DNA of 64,000 nt from positions 434,001-498,000 of the forward strand of contig NZ_QLVD01000023.1 of assembly GCF_003352835.1 (NCBI RefSeq), given 5' to 3'. Shown here piece after piece: positions 1-8,960 of this stretch; positions within the stretch are counted from its first letter, which is position 1, and each line of letters starts with the position of its first letter. The position numbers were made by a program, and so were the translations under genes. Under the pieces are notes generated by a model. It was given only the letters and a program-made list of their open reading frames with translations. It was not told where the DNA came from and did no database searches. The stretch is from Ornithinimicrobium murale. Its GTDB lineage: Bacteria > Actinomycetota > Actinomycetes > Actinomycetales > Dermatophilaceae.

Positions 1-2
1 TC

Positions 3-2045
3 TCCGTCGACACCAACCACGTGCCCGGCACTCCAGCCGTGGAGGGCGAGGGGTCAGCCGTGACCCTCACGACCGCCGACGAAGCCGGCTCCACACTGGA
101 CATCGAGGTGCGCGCCGCCGACCTGCTCAGCACCGAGGGGGCGGTCGTGCACGCCGGCAGCAGCGACGTGCCGGTCCCCACCACCCTCGTGGGCGCCGAC
201 GAGCAGCCCGTCGAGGACATCCAGGCTCCGGGCGTCGAGGGCACCACGGGGGCCTACCCGTACCTGCGTCTCGAGGTCCCGGCCGAGGGCGAGAGCGAGT
301 TCGTCTGGTCCGGCACGGCCGAGCAGCGCAACGAGCTCCAGCTCCTCGTCTGGCAGCCCGAGCAGGAGACGTGGCGCACCGCCGACGCCGGGGTCCCTTC
401 AGCGGACGGTGACCTCACCCTCACGGCCCAGCTGGCCACCTCCGAGACCGCCGGCGACACGGCATACGTCATGGTCATCGACGGGCCCCGCACCCAGGGC
501 GGGCTCCTCGACGAGATCGGGGTGACCGACCAGGCGTTCGCCGACCCCGGCAGCTATGACGTGGCCATCAACCACATGACCGACACCCAGTTCGTCGCCG
601 AGGGCTTCCGGGACGTCTACCGCCAGATGGCGACCTGGGTGGTGGCCAACGCCGACGCCCGCAAGATCGGCTACAACTCCCACACCGGCGACATCATCGA
701 GAACTGGATGAACGGCAACCACGCCTCGGAGCGTGCCCACCGGGAGTACCAGGCTGCCCAGGACATCATGACGCTCATCAACGAGGCGGACGTGCCCAAC
801 GGGATCCTGCCGGGCAACCACGACAACATGTGGGGCCACGACAACGACCGCTACAACGAGTACTTCCCGGTGGAGATGTATGAGGACAAGCCGTGGTACG
901 GCGAGGCCTGGGCCGAGGGCGACAACTCCGCGCACACCGACTTCTTCTCGGCGGCGGGGCTGGACTTTATGGTGGTGTCGCTGCCCTACCGCCCGACGCT
1001 GGAGCAGATGGACTGGGCCTCGGAGCAGGCGGCTGCGCATCCCGACCACAACGTGGTGCTGGCGACGCACTCCTACCTGCACACCAGCGGGGTGCGGGAC
1101 AACAGCGACCTGCGCTACCAGGGCAACGCCGATGACATGTGGGAGCGCGTGGTCGCCCCCAACGACAACGTCTTCCTGGTCTTCGGCGGGCACTACCACG
1201 GCACATCGACCTACATCGCCGACCCGGTGACCGGCGAGCGCTCGCCCGTCAAACAGGTCGCCGGCGGTGCGACGGCGGTCGAGAACGTCGGCGCCAACGG
1301 ACGGACCGTCGTGGAGATGCTGGCCGACTACCAGGGCTACCGCTCCACGCTGCTGGACGACCCGACCGTGGTGCGCAGTGACCTGCTGGATCGGGACACC
1401 GGCTTCCAGCGGCTCCTGCAGCTCGACATCGACGCCTCGCTGATGGCCGTCAACGCCTACTCCCCGACGCTGGACAGCTTCGAGGCATGGCGCTATGACG
1501 AGCCGGCGTTCCGCGGGGACGCCGCACGCTATGACAACACCGACGACGAGTTCGTCGTCGGGGTGCACCTGCTGCGCTCCACGGACATCACCTCGACGGG
1601 GTGGGCGCTGACCGCGCCATCCACGGTCGTCACCACGGCGTCGACGACGCCGGGTGCGGAGGTCGCGGTGGACCTGCCGGAGTCGGGCACCGACCAACTC
1701 TGGTATGCCGAGGTGTCGGATGCGGACGGCAACGTCGTCCACTCCGTGCCGACCGTGCTCGACGGCGCGGCGGTGGACCCGGTCGAGGGCCTGGACGCGC
1801 TGGAGGAGTCGTTGGAGGGCTACGTGGCCTCCGGTGACGTCGCTGGGCCGATCGCCCACCAGCTGGGCAACGCCCTGGGCCAGGCTCAGCACCACCTGGC
1901 CGGGGGTCGCCCGAGCCAGGCCGGCTCGGCCCTGGACCGCTTCGTGCGCCACCTGGACGACCCGAAGCGTCCGGACACCCTCACCGACGAGGCCCGGGAC
2001 GACCTGCGGGCTCAGGCGCTCGCGGTCCTGGACCAGCTCGGCTGA
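3..2045 (+). CDS. Secreted metallophosphoesterase with C-terminal FIMAH-like domain (5' end outside window)
   Basis: The frame is open to the left edge of the window, so the N-terminus and any signal peptide are missing; 680 codons are visible. The calcineurin-like metallophosphoesterase motifs are present in order: MTDTQF near visible residue 191, HTGDI near 226, GNHDN near 270, THSYLH near 354 and GGHYHG near 395. These are the usual Asp, His and Asn ligands of a two-metal site. The N-terminal 150 residues look like beta-rich extracellular modules. The last 80 residues (GDVAGPIAHQL, then QAQHHL, then RFVRHLDD) match the helical FIMAH-type domain found at the C-terminus of secreted actinobacterial enzymes. 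An extracellular phosphoesterase is likely; the substrate is unknown. It ends at a strong terminator shared with the convergent gene. Confidence 0.85.
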   Translation, partial: SVDTNHVPGTPAVEGEGSAVTLTTADEAGSTLDIEVRAADLLSTEGAVVHAGSSDVPVPTTLVGADEQPVEDIQAPGVEGTTGAYPYLRLEVPAEGESEFVWSGTAEQRNELQLLVWQPEQETWRTADAGVPSADGDLTLTAQLATSETAGDTAYVMVIDGPRTQGGLLDEIGVTDQAFADPGSYDVAINHMTDTQFVAEGFRDVYRQMATWVVANADARKIGYNSHTGDIIENWMNGNHASERAHREYQAAQDIMTLINEADVPNGILPGNHDNMWGHDNDRYNEYFPVEMYEDKPWYGEAWAEGDNSAHTDFFSAAGLDFMVVSLPYRPTLEQMDWASEQAAAHPDHNVVLATHSYLHTSGVRDNSDLRYQGNADDMWERVVAPNDNVFLVFGGHYHGTSTYIADPVTGERSPVKQVAGGATAVENVGANGRTVVEMLADYQGYRSTLLDDPTVVRSDLLDRDTGFQRLLQLDIDASLMAVNAYSPTLDSFEAWRYDEPAFRGDAARYDNTDDEFVVGVHLLRSTDITSTGWALTAPSTVVTTASTTPGAEVAVDLPESGTDQLWYAEVSDADGNVVHSVPTVLDGAAVDPVEGLDALEESLEGYVASGDVAGPIAHQLGNALGQAQHHLAGGRPSQAGSALDRFVRHLDDPKRPDTLTDEARDDLRAQALAVLDQLG

Positions 2046-2058
2046 CGCACCCACAACA

Positions 2059-2102
2059 AACGCCCCGGTGCTGACCTGTTACCAGGTCAGCACCGGGGCG
2101 TT
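2059..2102. terminator. Bidirectional terminator
   Basis: A perfect 20-base inverted repeat (arms 2059-2078 and 2083-2102) closes a 4-base loop, TTAC. It lies between the stops of two convergent genes (2045 and 2113). The stem begins with AA and ends with TT, so it can act in both directions. Confidence 0.9.
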
Positions 2103-2112
2103 CTGCTTTGGG

Positions 2113-3588
2113 TCACAGGTCGAGGTTGAGCGTGCTCAGCCCGCCCTTCGGCTCGTGCGGGGTGACCTCGTCGCCATCGACGACCCCGACGCCCTCGATC
2201 GTTGCCCCATCGGCCAGCGTGCTGGGGTTGAGTCCGAGCACCATCAGCGGCGTGCCGTTCAACTGTGTGGTGGCGAGCGCCGCGTCCACCGGCAGCCACG
2301 CACCGGCACTCTGGACGCGGAGGTCAGCCGCCTCTGCCCCCGGCTCCCAGCCGGGCACCACCACGATCTGGCCGCCGCCGATCGCGCCGACCACAGCCCG
2401 GCCGCCCTCGAGCTCCTCGTCCGGGATGACCGCGGTCTCGCCCGGTCCGAGGAAGAGCTGCAGCCCGTCCGGCCTGGCGTCCACCTGCACGCTCTTGCCG
2501 CCGGCCGAGATGACGTCGGCTCTGGCCGCATAGCCGCGCAGGTTGTGCTCCTTCCCATCGAGCGAGAAGTGAATCGACGGGGCGTAGGTGCTCGTCGGAT
2601 CAGAAGCGAGAACCGCGGTGTGCTGACCCACTTCCGCCTGCAGCTGCATCACCCCCTCGGCTGGCGCCTTCAGGTCCGCTCCGGGTGGGAGCAGCCCGAG
2701 AGAGGCATTCGGCAGCACCGGGCCGGAGCCTGTCGCAGTGGTCGCCGATTCAGCAGTCACCCAACCTGTCATTCCGCTGTCAGCCCTCAGCGGGACCACA
2801 GCCCCTGAGTTGTCCTGTGGGGCCAGCCGGTCGTCGGCAGTGCCCCAGAGTCCACGGGCCTCGTCGACCATGACGACCACGGTCGAGTCGCCTATCGGGA
2901 AGGCGGCACTGCTCACGTTTGCTCCGCTGGCCGCGTGACCGGCATCCTTGCTGAACCAGTAGAGCTCCTGGAGCTCGCCGGTCGCGCCGGGGACGAACTC
3001 AGCCACCGCATACTTGAGCTCGCCGCCACCCACCTCGATCGAGCTGCCCTGGCCGGCCTCGGAGCCCGGCGACCACACCGGCACCTCGCCGATGCTGCCG
3101 GTGGGTCGCTCCCAGGCCGCGACGGAGACACCCTCGGCACGGAAGATCATGACCTCGCCAGGCCCGTCCTGCGCCGGGATCGGCTCGAGCTCCGTGCCGT
3201 CCCGGGTGAGGACCAGCTCCGGCAGCGCATCGCCCTCGCTGCTGCGCAGCTCGCCGGTCCAGTGGGTGCGGCCACCCTCACCGGGGTGCGGCTGATTGTC
3301 GAACAGGTCGACATCCACCCCGTCGTGCCAACTGATCGCGGCCGGGGCCACGGTCTCGGGGTCGGTGAACGGGTCGAGTGGTCCCCCGACCCACAGGGCT
3401 CCGGCCAGGGCGAGCGTCGCGGTGCCCGCTCCGACCGCGGAGGCGCGACGGCGCCGCACCTTCCGGCGCCCTGCCGCCAGGATGGCCTCGGGCGCCACCC
3501 CCATCGGTGGAGACAGTTCACCGGCCCGCTCAAGCAGGCCCAGGGCACTGGTGCCCCCGTGGTCCGTGAAGTCGTCACGTTCAGACAT
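2113..3588 (-). CDS. Membrane-anchored partner of SigE-family sigma factor (putative anti-sigma)
   Basis: 491 residues. The start is the ATG at 3586-3588, inside the last codons of the sigma gene (8-base overlap), which implies translational coupling; the open frame continues upstream only as a shadow of the sigma gene. A short cytoplasmic segment (residues 1-40) ends in the basic run AAGRRKVRRRR. One membrane segment follows (about 41-63), then a long acidic, beta-rich outer part with no recognised catalytic motif. No HxxxCxxC zinc anti-sigma motif is visible. The layout matches the gene pair at 41005-43559, which also has PP...AAGRR..RR just before its membrane segment. Acting as anti-sigma factor or sensor of the adjacent sigma factor is inferred from operon structure. 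Confidence 0.7.
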   Translation of the reverse strand: MSERDDFTDHGGTSALGLLERAGELSPPMGVAPEAILAAGRRKVRRRRASAVGAGTATLALAGALWVGGPLDPFTDPETVAPAAISWHDGVDVDLFDNQPHPGEGGRTHWTGELRSSEGDALPELVLTRDGTELEPIPAQDGPGEVMIFRAEGVSVAAWERPTGSIGEVPVWSPGSEAGQGSSIEVGGGELKYAVAEFVPGATGELQELYWFSKDAGHAASGANVSSAAFPIGDSTVVVMVDEARGLWGTADDRLAPQDNSGAVVPLRADSGMTGWVTAESATTATGSGPVLPNASLGLLPPGADLKAPAEGVMQLQAEVGQHTAVLASDPTSTYAPSIHFSLDGKEHNLRGYAARADVISAGGKSVQVDARPDGLQLFLGPGETAVIPDEELEGGRAVVGAIGGGQIVVVPGWEPGAEAADLRVQSAGAWLPVDAALATTQLNGTPLMVLGLNPSTLADGATIEGVGVVDGDEVTPHEPKGGLSTLNLDL

Positions 3589-4087
3589 GAGTGGGTTCTC
3601 CTTCGGTGAGAGCGGCGCGCAGCGCCGCCAGCCCGCGTGAGGTGGAGCTCTTGACGGTGCCGACCGAGACACCGAGCGTGGCCGCGGCATCCTTCTCGGA
3701 CACGTCCAGGTAGTGCCGCAGGACCACACACTCGCGCTCGCGACGCGCCAACGTGTCCAGCGCACGGATGAGATCGAGGCCCAGGTCGACCCGGCCGCCA
3801 GGGCCCGGGTGGCGACCGGCGCGATGCTCCGGCACCTCACTGGTCAGCACCTCACGACGCCCCTTGCGCCACCGGTCGATGTTGAGATTGACCAGCACGC
3901 GGCGGGCGTATGCCGTGGGGTTGTCTGCCCGGGTCCGGCGCCAGTTGACGTAGACCCGAGCCAGGGTCTCCTGCACCAGCTCCTCGGCGACGTGGGAGTC
4001 GCCGCAGAGCATCCAGGCCGAGGTCAGCAGTCGCGGGGAGACTGCGTGGACGAAGTCCACGAACTCCTCCTCGTGCGCCTTCTTCAT
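3581..4087 (-). CDS. SigE-family RNA polymerase sigma factor (ECF type)
   Basis: 168 residues. Region 2 spans about residues 8-75 (FVHAVSPRLLTSAWMLCGD, then AEELVQETLARVYVNW) and region 4 about 100-160 (LARRERECVVLRHYLDVSE, then GVSVGTVKSSTSRGL). Length and spacing fit the actinobacterial SigE family, group IV sigma factors that are cytoplasmic and held in check by a partner. The ATG at 4085-4087 follows a GAGGAG Shine-Dalgarno sequence. It is the first gene of a two-gene operon with the membrane protein that overlaps its end. A CAACC/CGTT promoter-like pair lies about 50 bases upstream, the same signature found before the second sigma gene, which suggests autoregulation. Confidence 0.88.
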   Translation of the reverse strand: MKKAHEEEFVDFVHAVSPRLLTSAWMLCGDSHVAEELVQETLARVYVNWRRTRADNPTAYARRVLVNLNIDRWRKGRREVLTSEVPEHRAGRHPGPGGRVDLGLDLIRALDTLARRERECVVLRHYLDVSEKDAAATLGVSVGTVKSSTSRGLAALRAALTEGEPTHV

Positions 4088-4134
4088 GATCTCCTCGACC
4101 TCGCCGGGTCCGCCGGTTGCGACAGACTCAACTT

Positions 4135-4163
4135 CTACAACGGCGGGTCATCGCCAAAGGTTG
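4135..4163 (-). promoter_or_regulatory. Candidate ECF-type promoter of the sigma operon
   Basis: On the minus strand CAACC (4163-4159) is followed after 16 bases by CGTTGTAG (4142-4135). This is the form of an ECF promoter (-35 with AAC, -10 with CGT). The start codon is at 4087, giving a leader near 40 bases. The sigma gene at 41005 has CAACC, 17 bases, CGTTAG. An everted repeat GACTCAAC (4125-4132) / GTTGAGTC (4160-4167) flanks this site. Confidence 0.45.
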
Positions 4164-4215
4164 AGTCGGCGCGTCCGGGACGGCTCCTCCGCGCCCGCTC
4201 TGCCGCTGTAGTTGC

Positions 4216-5328
4216 CTACTCCTGGCCCGCGGTGAGCCGGACAGCCTGGGCCACGACATCCACCAGCTGTCCGGTGCGGTCGAAGGTCGTCCGCTGCACG
4301 TCGGCGCCACTCCCCTCGGCACGGATACGCTCCAGCCCGGCCTCTACCCGCGGCCAGTCACCGTTGGCCTGCAGGGCAGGACGGATCCACTCGAGCAGCG
4401 CGTCCACCACCTCCCAGGCAGACCGCGGCCGGAAGGTGAGCGGGTCCAGGAGGTCACCGGTCATTCCGTGCCGGCTGGCCTGGAAGGACGCCAGGCCGAC
4501 CATGATCGTCGACACCTCAGGTGCTGGGTGTCCTGCGGCCCACTCCGCTGCCGCGGTCTCCACCAGACCCCGGGCCAGTGCCGCCAGCACCACAGTGTCG
4601 TCGACGCGGAGGCAGACATCGGGGCTGCGGATCTCCACCGTCGGGTAGCGCTGCGACAGGCGGGCGTCGAAGTAGACCATGCCCTCATCGAGCAGCACGG
4701 TCGAGGCGGTCATGTCCCTGACGAGCTGGTGATAGGCCCTCGCAGACCCGGTCAGCGGTGTCGGCCCGCTCGAGGGCCAGGCCCGCATGACCTGGCTGCG
4801 CCAGCTCTGAAAGCCACTGTCCTCGCCGTCTGTGAAAGGAGAGTTGGCGCTCAGGGCAAGGAGCACCGGGAGCCAGGACCGGATGCGATCCAGGACACCC
4901 ACCGCCTCCTCGTCAGACTCGATGGAGACGTGGATGTGTAGCCCGCAGCTGAGCTGTTCCCGGGCGACCAGCTGGTAGCGCTCCCGGATCCGCTGATAGC
5001 GCTCGCCCGCCGCTGGCGTCGGCCCGGTGGGCAGTGGTGGGCTCGCCAGTGCCGCCACCCGACAGTGCGCCTGCCGTGCCGCCGCGTCGGCCTCGCGGCG
5101 CCAGTGCCGCACCTGGTCCTCCAGATCCGCCATGAGGTGCACCGGCGCGGTGTGGGTCTCGAGCTGCTCCTGTTGGAACTCTCCCTCCAGCGCCCCTTCG
5201 TCGCCCTGGGCCGCGAGGGTCATCTCGCCCAGGGCGGGCCGGAGCACGACCTGCCCCTGCACGGACTGTGCGCGTCCGTCCCGGATATCGACGAGGAGCA
5301 TCTCTTCCTCAACACCAACGGTTCTCAT
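4216..5328 (-). CDS. ybdK: Carboxylate-amine ligase, YbdK/glutamate-cysteine ligase family
   Basis: 370 residues from the ATG at 5326-5328; a GTG 18 bases upstream is possible, but family members begin at MRTVGVEEE. This family (GCS2) includes YbdK, which has weak glutamate-cysteine ligase activity, and related carboxylate-amine ligases acting in the cytoplasm. Typical segments are GVEEEMLLVD (residues 5-14), CGLHIHVSIES (about 140), LLALSANSPF (about 165), and the late VEIRSPDVCLRVDD (about 250). The enzyme joins a carboxylate to an amine using ATP; the true substrate cannot be read from sequence. It sits alone between the sigma operon and the two-component genes. Confidence 0.85.
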   Translation of the reverse strand: MRTVGVEEEMLLVDIRDGRAQSVQGQVVLRPALGEMTLAAQGDEGALEGEFQQEQLETHTAPVHLMADLEDQVRHWRREADAAARQAHCRVAALASPPLPTGPTPAAGERYQRIRERYQLVAREQLSCGLHIHVSIESDEEAVGVLDRIRSWLPVLLALSANSPFTDGEDSGFQSWRSQVMRAWPSSGPTPLTGSARAYHQLVRDMTASTVLLDEGMVYFDARLSQRYPTVEIRSPDVCLRVDDTVVLAALARGLVETAAAEWAAGHPAPEVSTIMVGLASFQASRHGMTGDLLDPLTFRPRSAWEVVDALLEWIRPALQANGDWPRVEAGLERIRAEGSGADVQRTTFDRTGQLVDVVAQAVRLTAGQE

Positions 5329-5362
5329 GCCCCGAGTCTGGGCCACCGGACTGCGCCGCGCG

Positions 5363-5400
5363 CGCTCAGTGACACTCAGGGCACGCTCAGCGACACTCAG
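5363..5400. repeat. Direct repeat, 21-base period
   Basis: CGCTCAGTGACACTCAGG and CGCTCAGCGACACTCAGG start at 5363 and 5384, differing at one base. They fill the gap between the start of the ybdK-like gene and the stop of the response regulator and run into that stop codon. Two sites on nearly the same DNA face suggest a protein-binding pair upstream of ybdK, but no binder is known. Confidence 0.5.
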
Positions 5401-6053
5401 GTCTGACGTCCCACAAACCCCGACTCGTAGGCGAGCACGACGACCTGCACCCGGTCACGCAGGCCGAGCTTGCCCAGGATGTGGCTGACGTGAGCCTTGA
5501 CGGTCGTCTCGCCGAGAAACAGCTCGGCACCGATCTCGGCGTTGGACAGGCCGCGCGCGATCCCGGAGACGACGTCGAGCTCCCGCGCGGTCAGCGCGGA
5601 GAGTGCCTGGGGCACCCCCTCGCCCGGCGGTCGCGTGCGCACGTAGGCCTCGACGAGCCGACGGGTGACGGTCGGGGAGAACAACAGTGATCCCTCATGG
5701 ACCTCACGCACGGCCCGCACGATCTCTTCCGGCTGAGCAGACTTGAGCAGGAACCCGGAGGCGCCGGCCTGCAGTGCCCCGTAGACGTAGTCGTCCAGGT
5801 CAAACATGGTCAGCATCAGGACCTTGGCCCGCACGTCCGCGGCCACCAGGCGGCGGACCCCCTCGATGCCGTCGACGCCCGGCATCTGAACGTCCATCAG
5901 CACGATGTCGGCATCCAGTGCCTGCGCGGTCCTGGCCGCCTGGGCTCCGTCGGAGGCCTCACCAACCACGGTGAGGTCCTCCTCCGCCGAGAGGACCGAC
6001 CGCAGCCCGGCCCGCAACAGGGCCTGGTCGTCTGCCAGGACGATGCGAATCAT
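5397..6053 (-). CDS. Response regulator, NarL/LuxR family
   Basis: 218 residues. The receiver domain (about 1-120) has DD at residues 8-9, the phospho-acceptor Asp in LMDVQMPGVDG (about 54) and Lys in FLLKSAQ (about 104). A linker and a LuxR-type helix-turn-helix follow (about 150-215: LTARELDVVSGIARGLSNAEIG, then TTVKAHVSHILGKLGL). It is a cytoplasmic DNA-binding regulator phosphorylated by the kinase encoded just upstream. The start codon overlaps the kinase stop by 4 bases (ATGA at 6053-6050), so the two are translationally coupled. Its targets are not shown by the sequence; the downstream ybdK-like gene is one candidate. Confidence 0.92.
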   Translation of the reverse strand: MIRIVLADDQALLRAGLRSVLSAEEDLTVVGEASDGAQAARTAQALDADIVLMDVQMPGVDGIEGVRRLVAADVRAKVLMLTMFDLDDYVYGALQAGASGFLLKSAQPEEIVRAVREVHEGSLLFSPTVTRRLVEAYVRTRPPGEGVPQALSALTARELDVVSGIARGLSNAEIGAELFLGETTVKAHVSHILGKLGLRDRVQVVVLAYESGFVGRQT

Positions 6054-8038
6054 GAGCTCGCCACCGGACGCTCCGCATGGTGCGGTGGGAAGCTCGCGCG
6101 CAGCTCGAAGCCCCCGTCCGTCGCCGCGACGGACAGCTCACCCTGCCGCTCCCCGAGCAGCTCGCGCAGCCCGCGCAGTCCGAGGCCGAGTCCCATCACC
6201 GAGGGCACGCCACCATCCTGCCCCGGATGTGGGCGGGCGGGGCCGTTGTTCACTCGGGCCAGGACATGGTCGGCATCCACCCGAACCTGCACCCGCACCT
6301 GACTCCCGGGGGCATGACGGACGGCGTTGGCCAGCCCCTCCCGCACGATGCGCAGCAGCAACACGACGTCCTTGGACGCCATTGGCGCCGTGATGTCCAC
6401 CGTCGTGCTGACCCGAGCACCGGTGCGCCGGGCCGCAGTCACCAGCGGGGCGATCGCCTCGGTGATCGCGCCCGGGTCGGAGCGCTCACCCGGCCCCTGC
6501 GCTGTCGCCACTCCCGGTGCGGGCGAGGTGCACATCGCCTGCAACTCGGCAGCTGCCTCCTGCCCGATGTCGACGATGGCGTCGAGCGCCGTGCGGGCTG
6601 CCCCGGGGTCGCGTTCTCGAAGCACCCGAGCTGCGTTGGCCTGCATCATCATCGTGCCGACAGCGTGACTCGCCGCATCGTGGAGGTCACGCGCCAGATG
6701 CAGCCGGGCCCGGGAGACCGCGTGCCGTTCGGCCTCGGCGATCTCGGCCTGCCGCAGGTGCACCAGATCCAACGAGGCCGTCTCCACCGCGTGATGTCCC
6801 GCCCAGACGGCCGCGGCACCGAACGGGAGCGCCTCCATCGCCAGGTAGATCGGCAGGTAGTAGGGCGTGTCGATAAAGACCAGGTAGCCGAGGGTCATTG
6901 TGAAGATGACCCAGGCCCCGAGGACCCGTCTGGTGCCGGCCTGTCCCGCTGCCCAGGAGAGCGCCACGGCAGCGATGATCAGCCACAGGCCGTCACGCCC
7001 CACCTGCGCGAGGCCAGCGACGGACCCGAGGACCAGGACGAGAGCGGCCCCGAGCAGAGCCACCTCGGGCCAGCGGTCGCGGATCACGACGGCCACCATC
7101 AGGGGCAGCACGATGAAGAGCACGAACTCGGGCGCGGGAAGTGCCAGGTCGTCGACCTCACGCAGGGCAGCGAGCATGAACGGCATGGTCACCACGTCCA
7201 GCAGCATGAGCGCGGCCGGACCGCCCAGCGTCAGGGCCTGTCGCCACCCGCCAGAGTCCTCCGGAGCCGGTGCCGGGAGCAGCTGCTCCACGTCCAGGGC
7301 CCCCTCGTCCAGGGTCTCCGGCTCCCCGGTGCCTGCTGGCCCGGCGGGCTCGTCCCGCAGCAGCACCAGGAGCGCCCGGAGCCGTTGGGTCGCCTCCTCC
7401 CCCGTGCGATGGATCGCCTCGATCACGGCTGGCTCGAGTGACTCCCGGGCCGCCGTCGCGTGCACCGTCATCCGTCCCACCGCGTGACCGATGACGCCTA
7501 GCGCCGACGCGGCCACCTCGTCGCGCTCGGCGGCTGCCGCCTGGCGGGCGAGGGCCGCGGCGTCCACGCCCGCTAGCCGTCGGGCGTCCTCGACCGCGGC
7601 ACGTCGTCGGGCGTCCCGCACCCGCACTCTGAACCCGAACCACCAGGGCAGCACCAGCAGCAGGCCGCCGAAGATGATGCTGGCCAGATCCCACCGAGCC
7701 GGTCCTGCCGTGCTCAGGATCAGGACCGGGACCGCAAGGGCGCTCCAGGGCGGGGCCACCAGGTAGCCGACGGTGACCAGCACGATGAACAGCGGACCCA
7801 ACGGGGCCGGGTTCTGTGTCCCGATCCCGAGCAGACCGAGGGCCGCCAGGCCGCCCGCCGTGAGCACCAACCCGGGCCAGGGCGTCTGGGTCGTGACCCA
7901 CGTGGCAGCGCCCAGGTAGGCAGCCAGGCCGACGCACAGCAGGTACCGCGGTGGCCAGGCGACCGACAACAGCCCCCACACCCACGCGAAACTCGCGGCG
8001 GTCATCCACCACGACGCACGACGCGACAGGCACTGCAT
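6050..8038 (-). CDS. Sensor histidine kinase (HisKA_3/HATPase) with duplicated membrane-DHp half
   Basis: 662 residues from the ATG at 8036-8038; the frame runs further upstream only through the 3' end of the next gene. It contains two units in tandem. Unit 1: membrane helices (about 10-150), a coiled stretch, then a helical pair (ALGVIGHAVGRMTVHATAARESL, with the second helix EATQRLRALLVLL). Unit 2: membrane helices (about 300-450), then a canonical HisKA_3 site, ARDLHDAASHAVGTMMMQANAARVL, with the phospho-accepting His in DLHD, followed by a HATPase domain (VREGLANAVRHA, then GLGLGLRGLREL). The first DHp lacks the DLHD motif and has no ATPase domain of its own. It partners the response regulator that overlaps its stop. 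The signal is unknown. Confidence 0.88.
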   Translation of the reverse strand: MQCLSRRASWWMTAASFAWVWGLLSVAWPPRYLLCVGLAAYLGAATWVTTQTPWPGLVLTAGGLAALGLLGIGTQNPAPLGPLFIVLVTVGYLVAPPWSALAVPVLILSTAGPARWDLASIIFGGLLLVLPWWFGFRVRVRDARRRAAVEDARRLAGVDAAALARQAAAAERDEVAASALGVIGHAVGRMTVHATAARESLEPAVIEAIHRTGEEATQRLRALLVLLRDEPAGPAGTGEPETLDEGALDVEQLLPAPAPEDSGGWRQALTLGGPAALMLLDVVTMPFMLAALREVDDLALPAPEFVLFIVLPLMVAVVIRDRWPEVALLGAALVLVLGSVAGLAQVGRDGLWLIIAAVALSWAAGQAGTRRVLGAWVIFTMTLGYLVFIDTPYYLPIYLAMEALPFGAAAVWAGHHAVETASLDLVHLRQAEIAEAERHAVSRARLHLARDLHDAASHAVGTMMMQANAARVLRERDPGAARTALDAIVDIGQEAAAELQAMCTSPAPGVATAQGPGERSDPGAITEAIAPLVTAARRTGARVSTTVDITAPMASKDVVLLLRIVREGLANAVRHAPGSQVRVQVRVDADHVLARVNNGPARPHPGQDGGVPSVMGLGLGLRGLRELLGERQGELSVAATDGGFELRASFPPHHAERPVASS

Positions 8039-8100
8039 GGTGTGAGCGTAAGTGAGCAGCGGCGCGCTGCCCAGGGTCCTGGGTCGGTGCCTGATCCTCC

Positions 8101-8823
8101 CTACGACGGTTCTGCGGCGCGCCACGCCCCGGTGCGGGCGTCGATCAGGTGCGCCACGGCATACCCGATCCAGAACAGGGCGAGCGTCAGCAGAGCCGCA
8201 CCGGGGAGATAGGCCCAGTCCGGCCACGCCGCCGCGATGGGGCGGTCGCGCAGATAGAAGTAGTTGCCGCCGGTGAGCGCATTGGCCAGCAGAGCGACCG
8301 CGTAGTAGACCAGGAACCACCCGAACGCCCTCCACAGGGCCGGGACGGTCGGCCGCCATCCCTCGGTGAGCCAGGCGAAGATCGGCAGGAGCAGGGTGAC
8401 CGCGTGGTTGATCCAGAAGCTCCAGCCCAGGACGTTGTCAACCGGCTGGATCTGCTGGGGATAGCTGAAGCTCGCGTAGGCGTAGAGACCGAGGAAGAAG
8501 GCCACGTCCAGCGCCGGGCGCCACCGAGTCAGCAACCACACGAGTCCGAGCAGGATCGCGATCCGGCAGGAGTGCAGCGGCAGTGCCTCATCGACCCCAG
8601 CCCCCTGGACGGCATAGGTGGCATAGAGGGTGGTCTGCTGGATGATGACGATGACCGCGACCACCCGGCGCACCGCGGCAGCGTGCCTGCGCACCCACCC
8701 GCGACCACCGACCAGCAGGACGGCCACGCCCAGCAAGAGGGTGACGTAGACCAGGTGGTCGGTGCCGCCGATGCTGATCCACCCCGGATCCGCGTCGAAG
8801 AATCCTCCTCGGGTCGATCCCAT
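8101..8823 (-). CDS. TIGR02206/YwaF-like integral membrane protein
   Basis: 240 residues from the ATG at 8821-8823 (preceded by GAGGACGG); an in-frame start 48 bases upstream is also possible. Six to seven hydrophobic segments are visible, with family-typical pieces GTDHLVYVTLLLG, PLHSCRIAILLG, INHAVTLLLPIFAW and GGNYFYLRDRP. Proteins of this kind (YwaF of Bacillus) have no assigned reaction. It is divergent from the antiporter at 8961 and lies 62 bases upstream of the histidine kinase gene, on the same strand. Confidence 0.8.
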   Translation of the reverse strand: MGSTRGGFFDADPGWISIGGTDHLVYVTLLLGVAVLLVGGRGWVRRHAAAVRRVVAVIVIIQQTTLYATYAVQGAGVDEALPLHSCRIAILLGLVWLLTRWRPALDVAFFLGLYAYASFSYPQQIQPVDNVLGWSFWINHAVTLLLPIFAWLTEGWRPTVPALWRAFGWFLVYYAVALLANALTGGNYFYLRDRPIAAAWPDWAYLPGAALLTLALFWIGYAVAHLIDARTGAWRAAEPS

Positions 8824-8960
8824 CCGTCCTCGTCCTGGCAGTCCGGTCGGCCCGGCGGGCCCGCTCGGCACAGACTAATGTGCGGTGGTCGGCCCAGCAG
8901 GTAGGGCGGTGCGCCGTGAGTGCGGCGGTCATTAAGATGTCAACCGGAATCGGAGGGGAC

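Noticed and set aside
399..2054. Long open frame antisense to the phosphoesterase gene
   Set aside because: It is a codon-position shadow typical of high-GC DNA: very rich in Val, Arg, Gly and His, with no family motif. The same reasoning excludes the antisense frames at 8940-10343, 13678-15582 and 28154-29884.
4125..4167. GACTCAAC...GTTGAGTC as an HspR (HAIR) site
   Set aside because: The half-sites point the wrong way round (ACTCAA first) and are 27 bases apart, not 7. It was kept only as a note on the sigma promoter.
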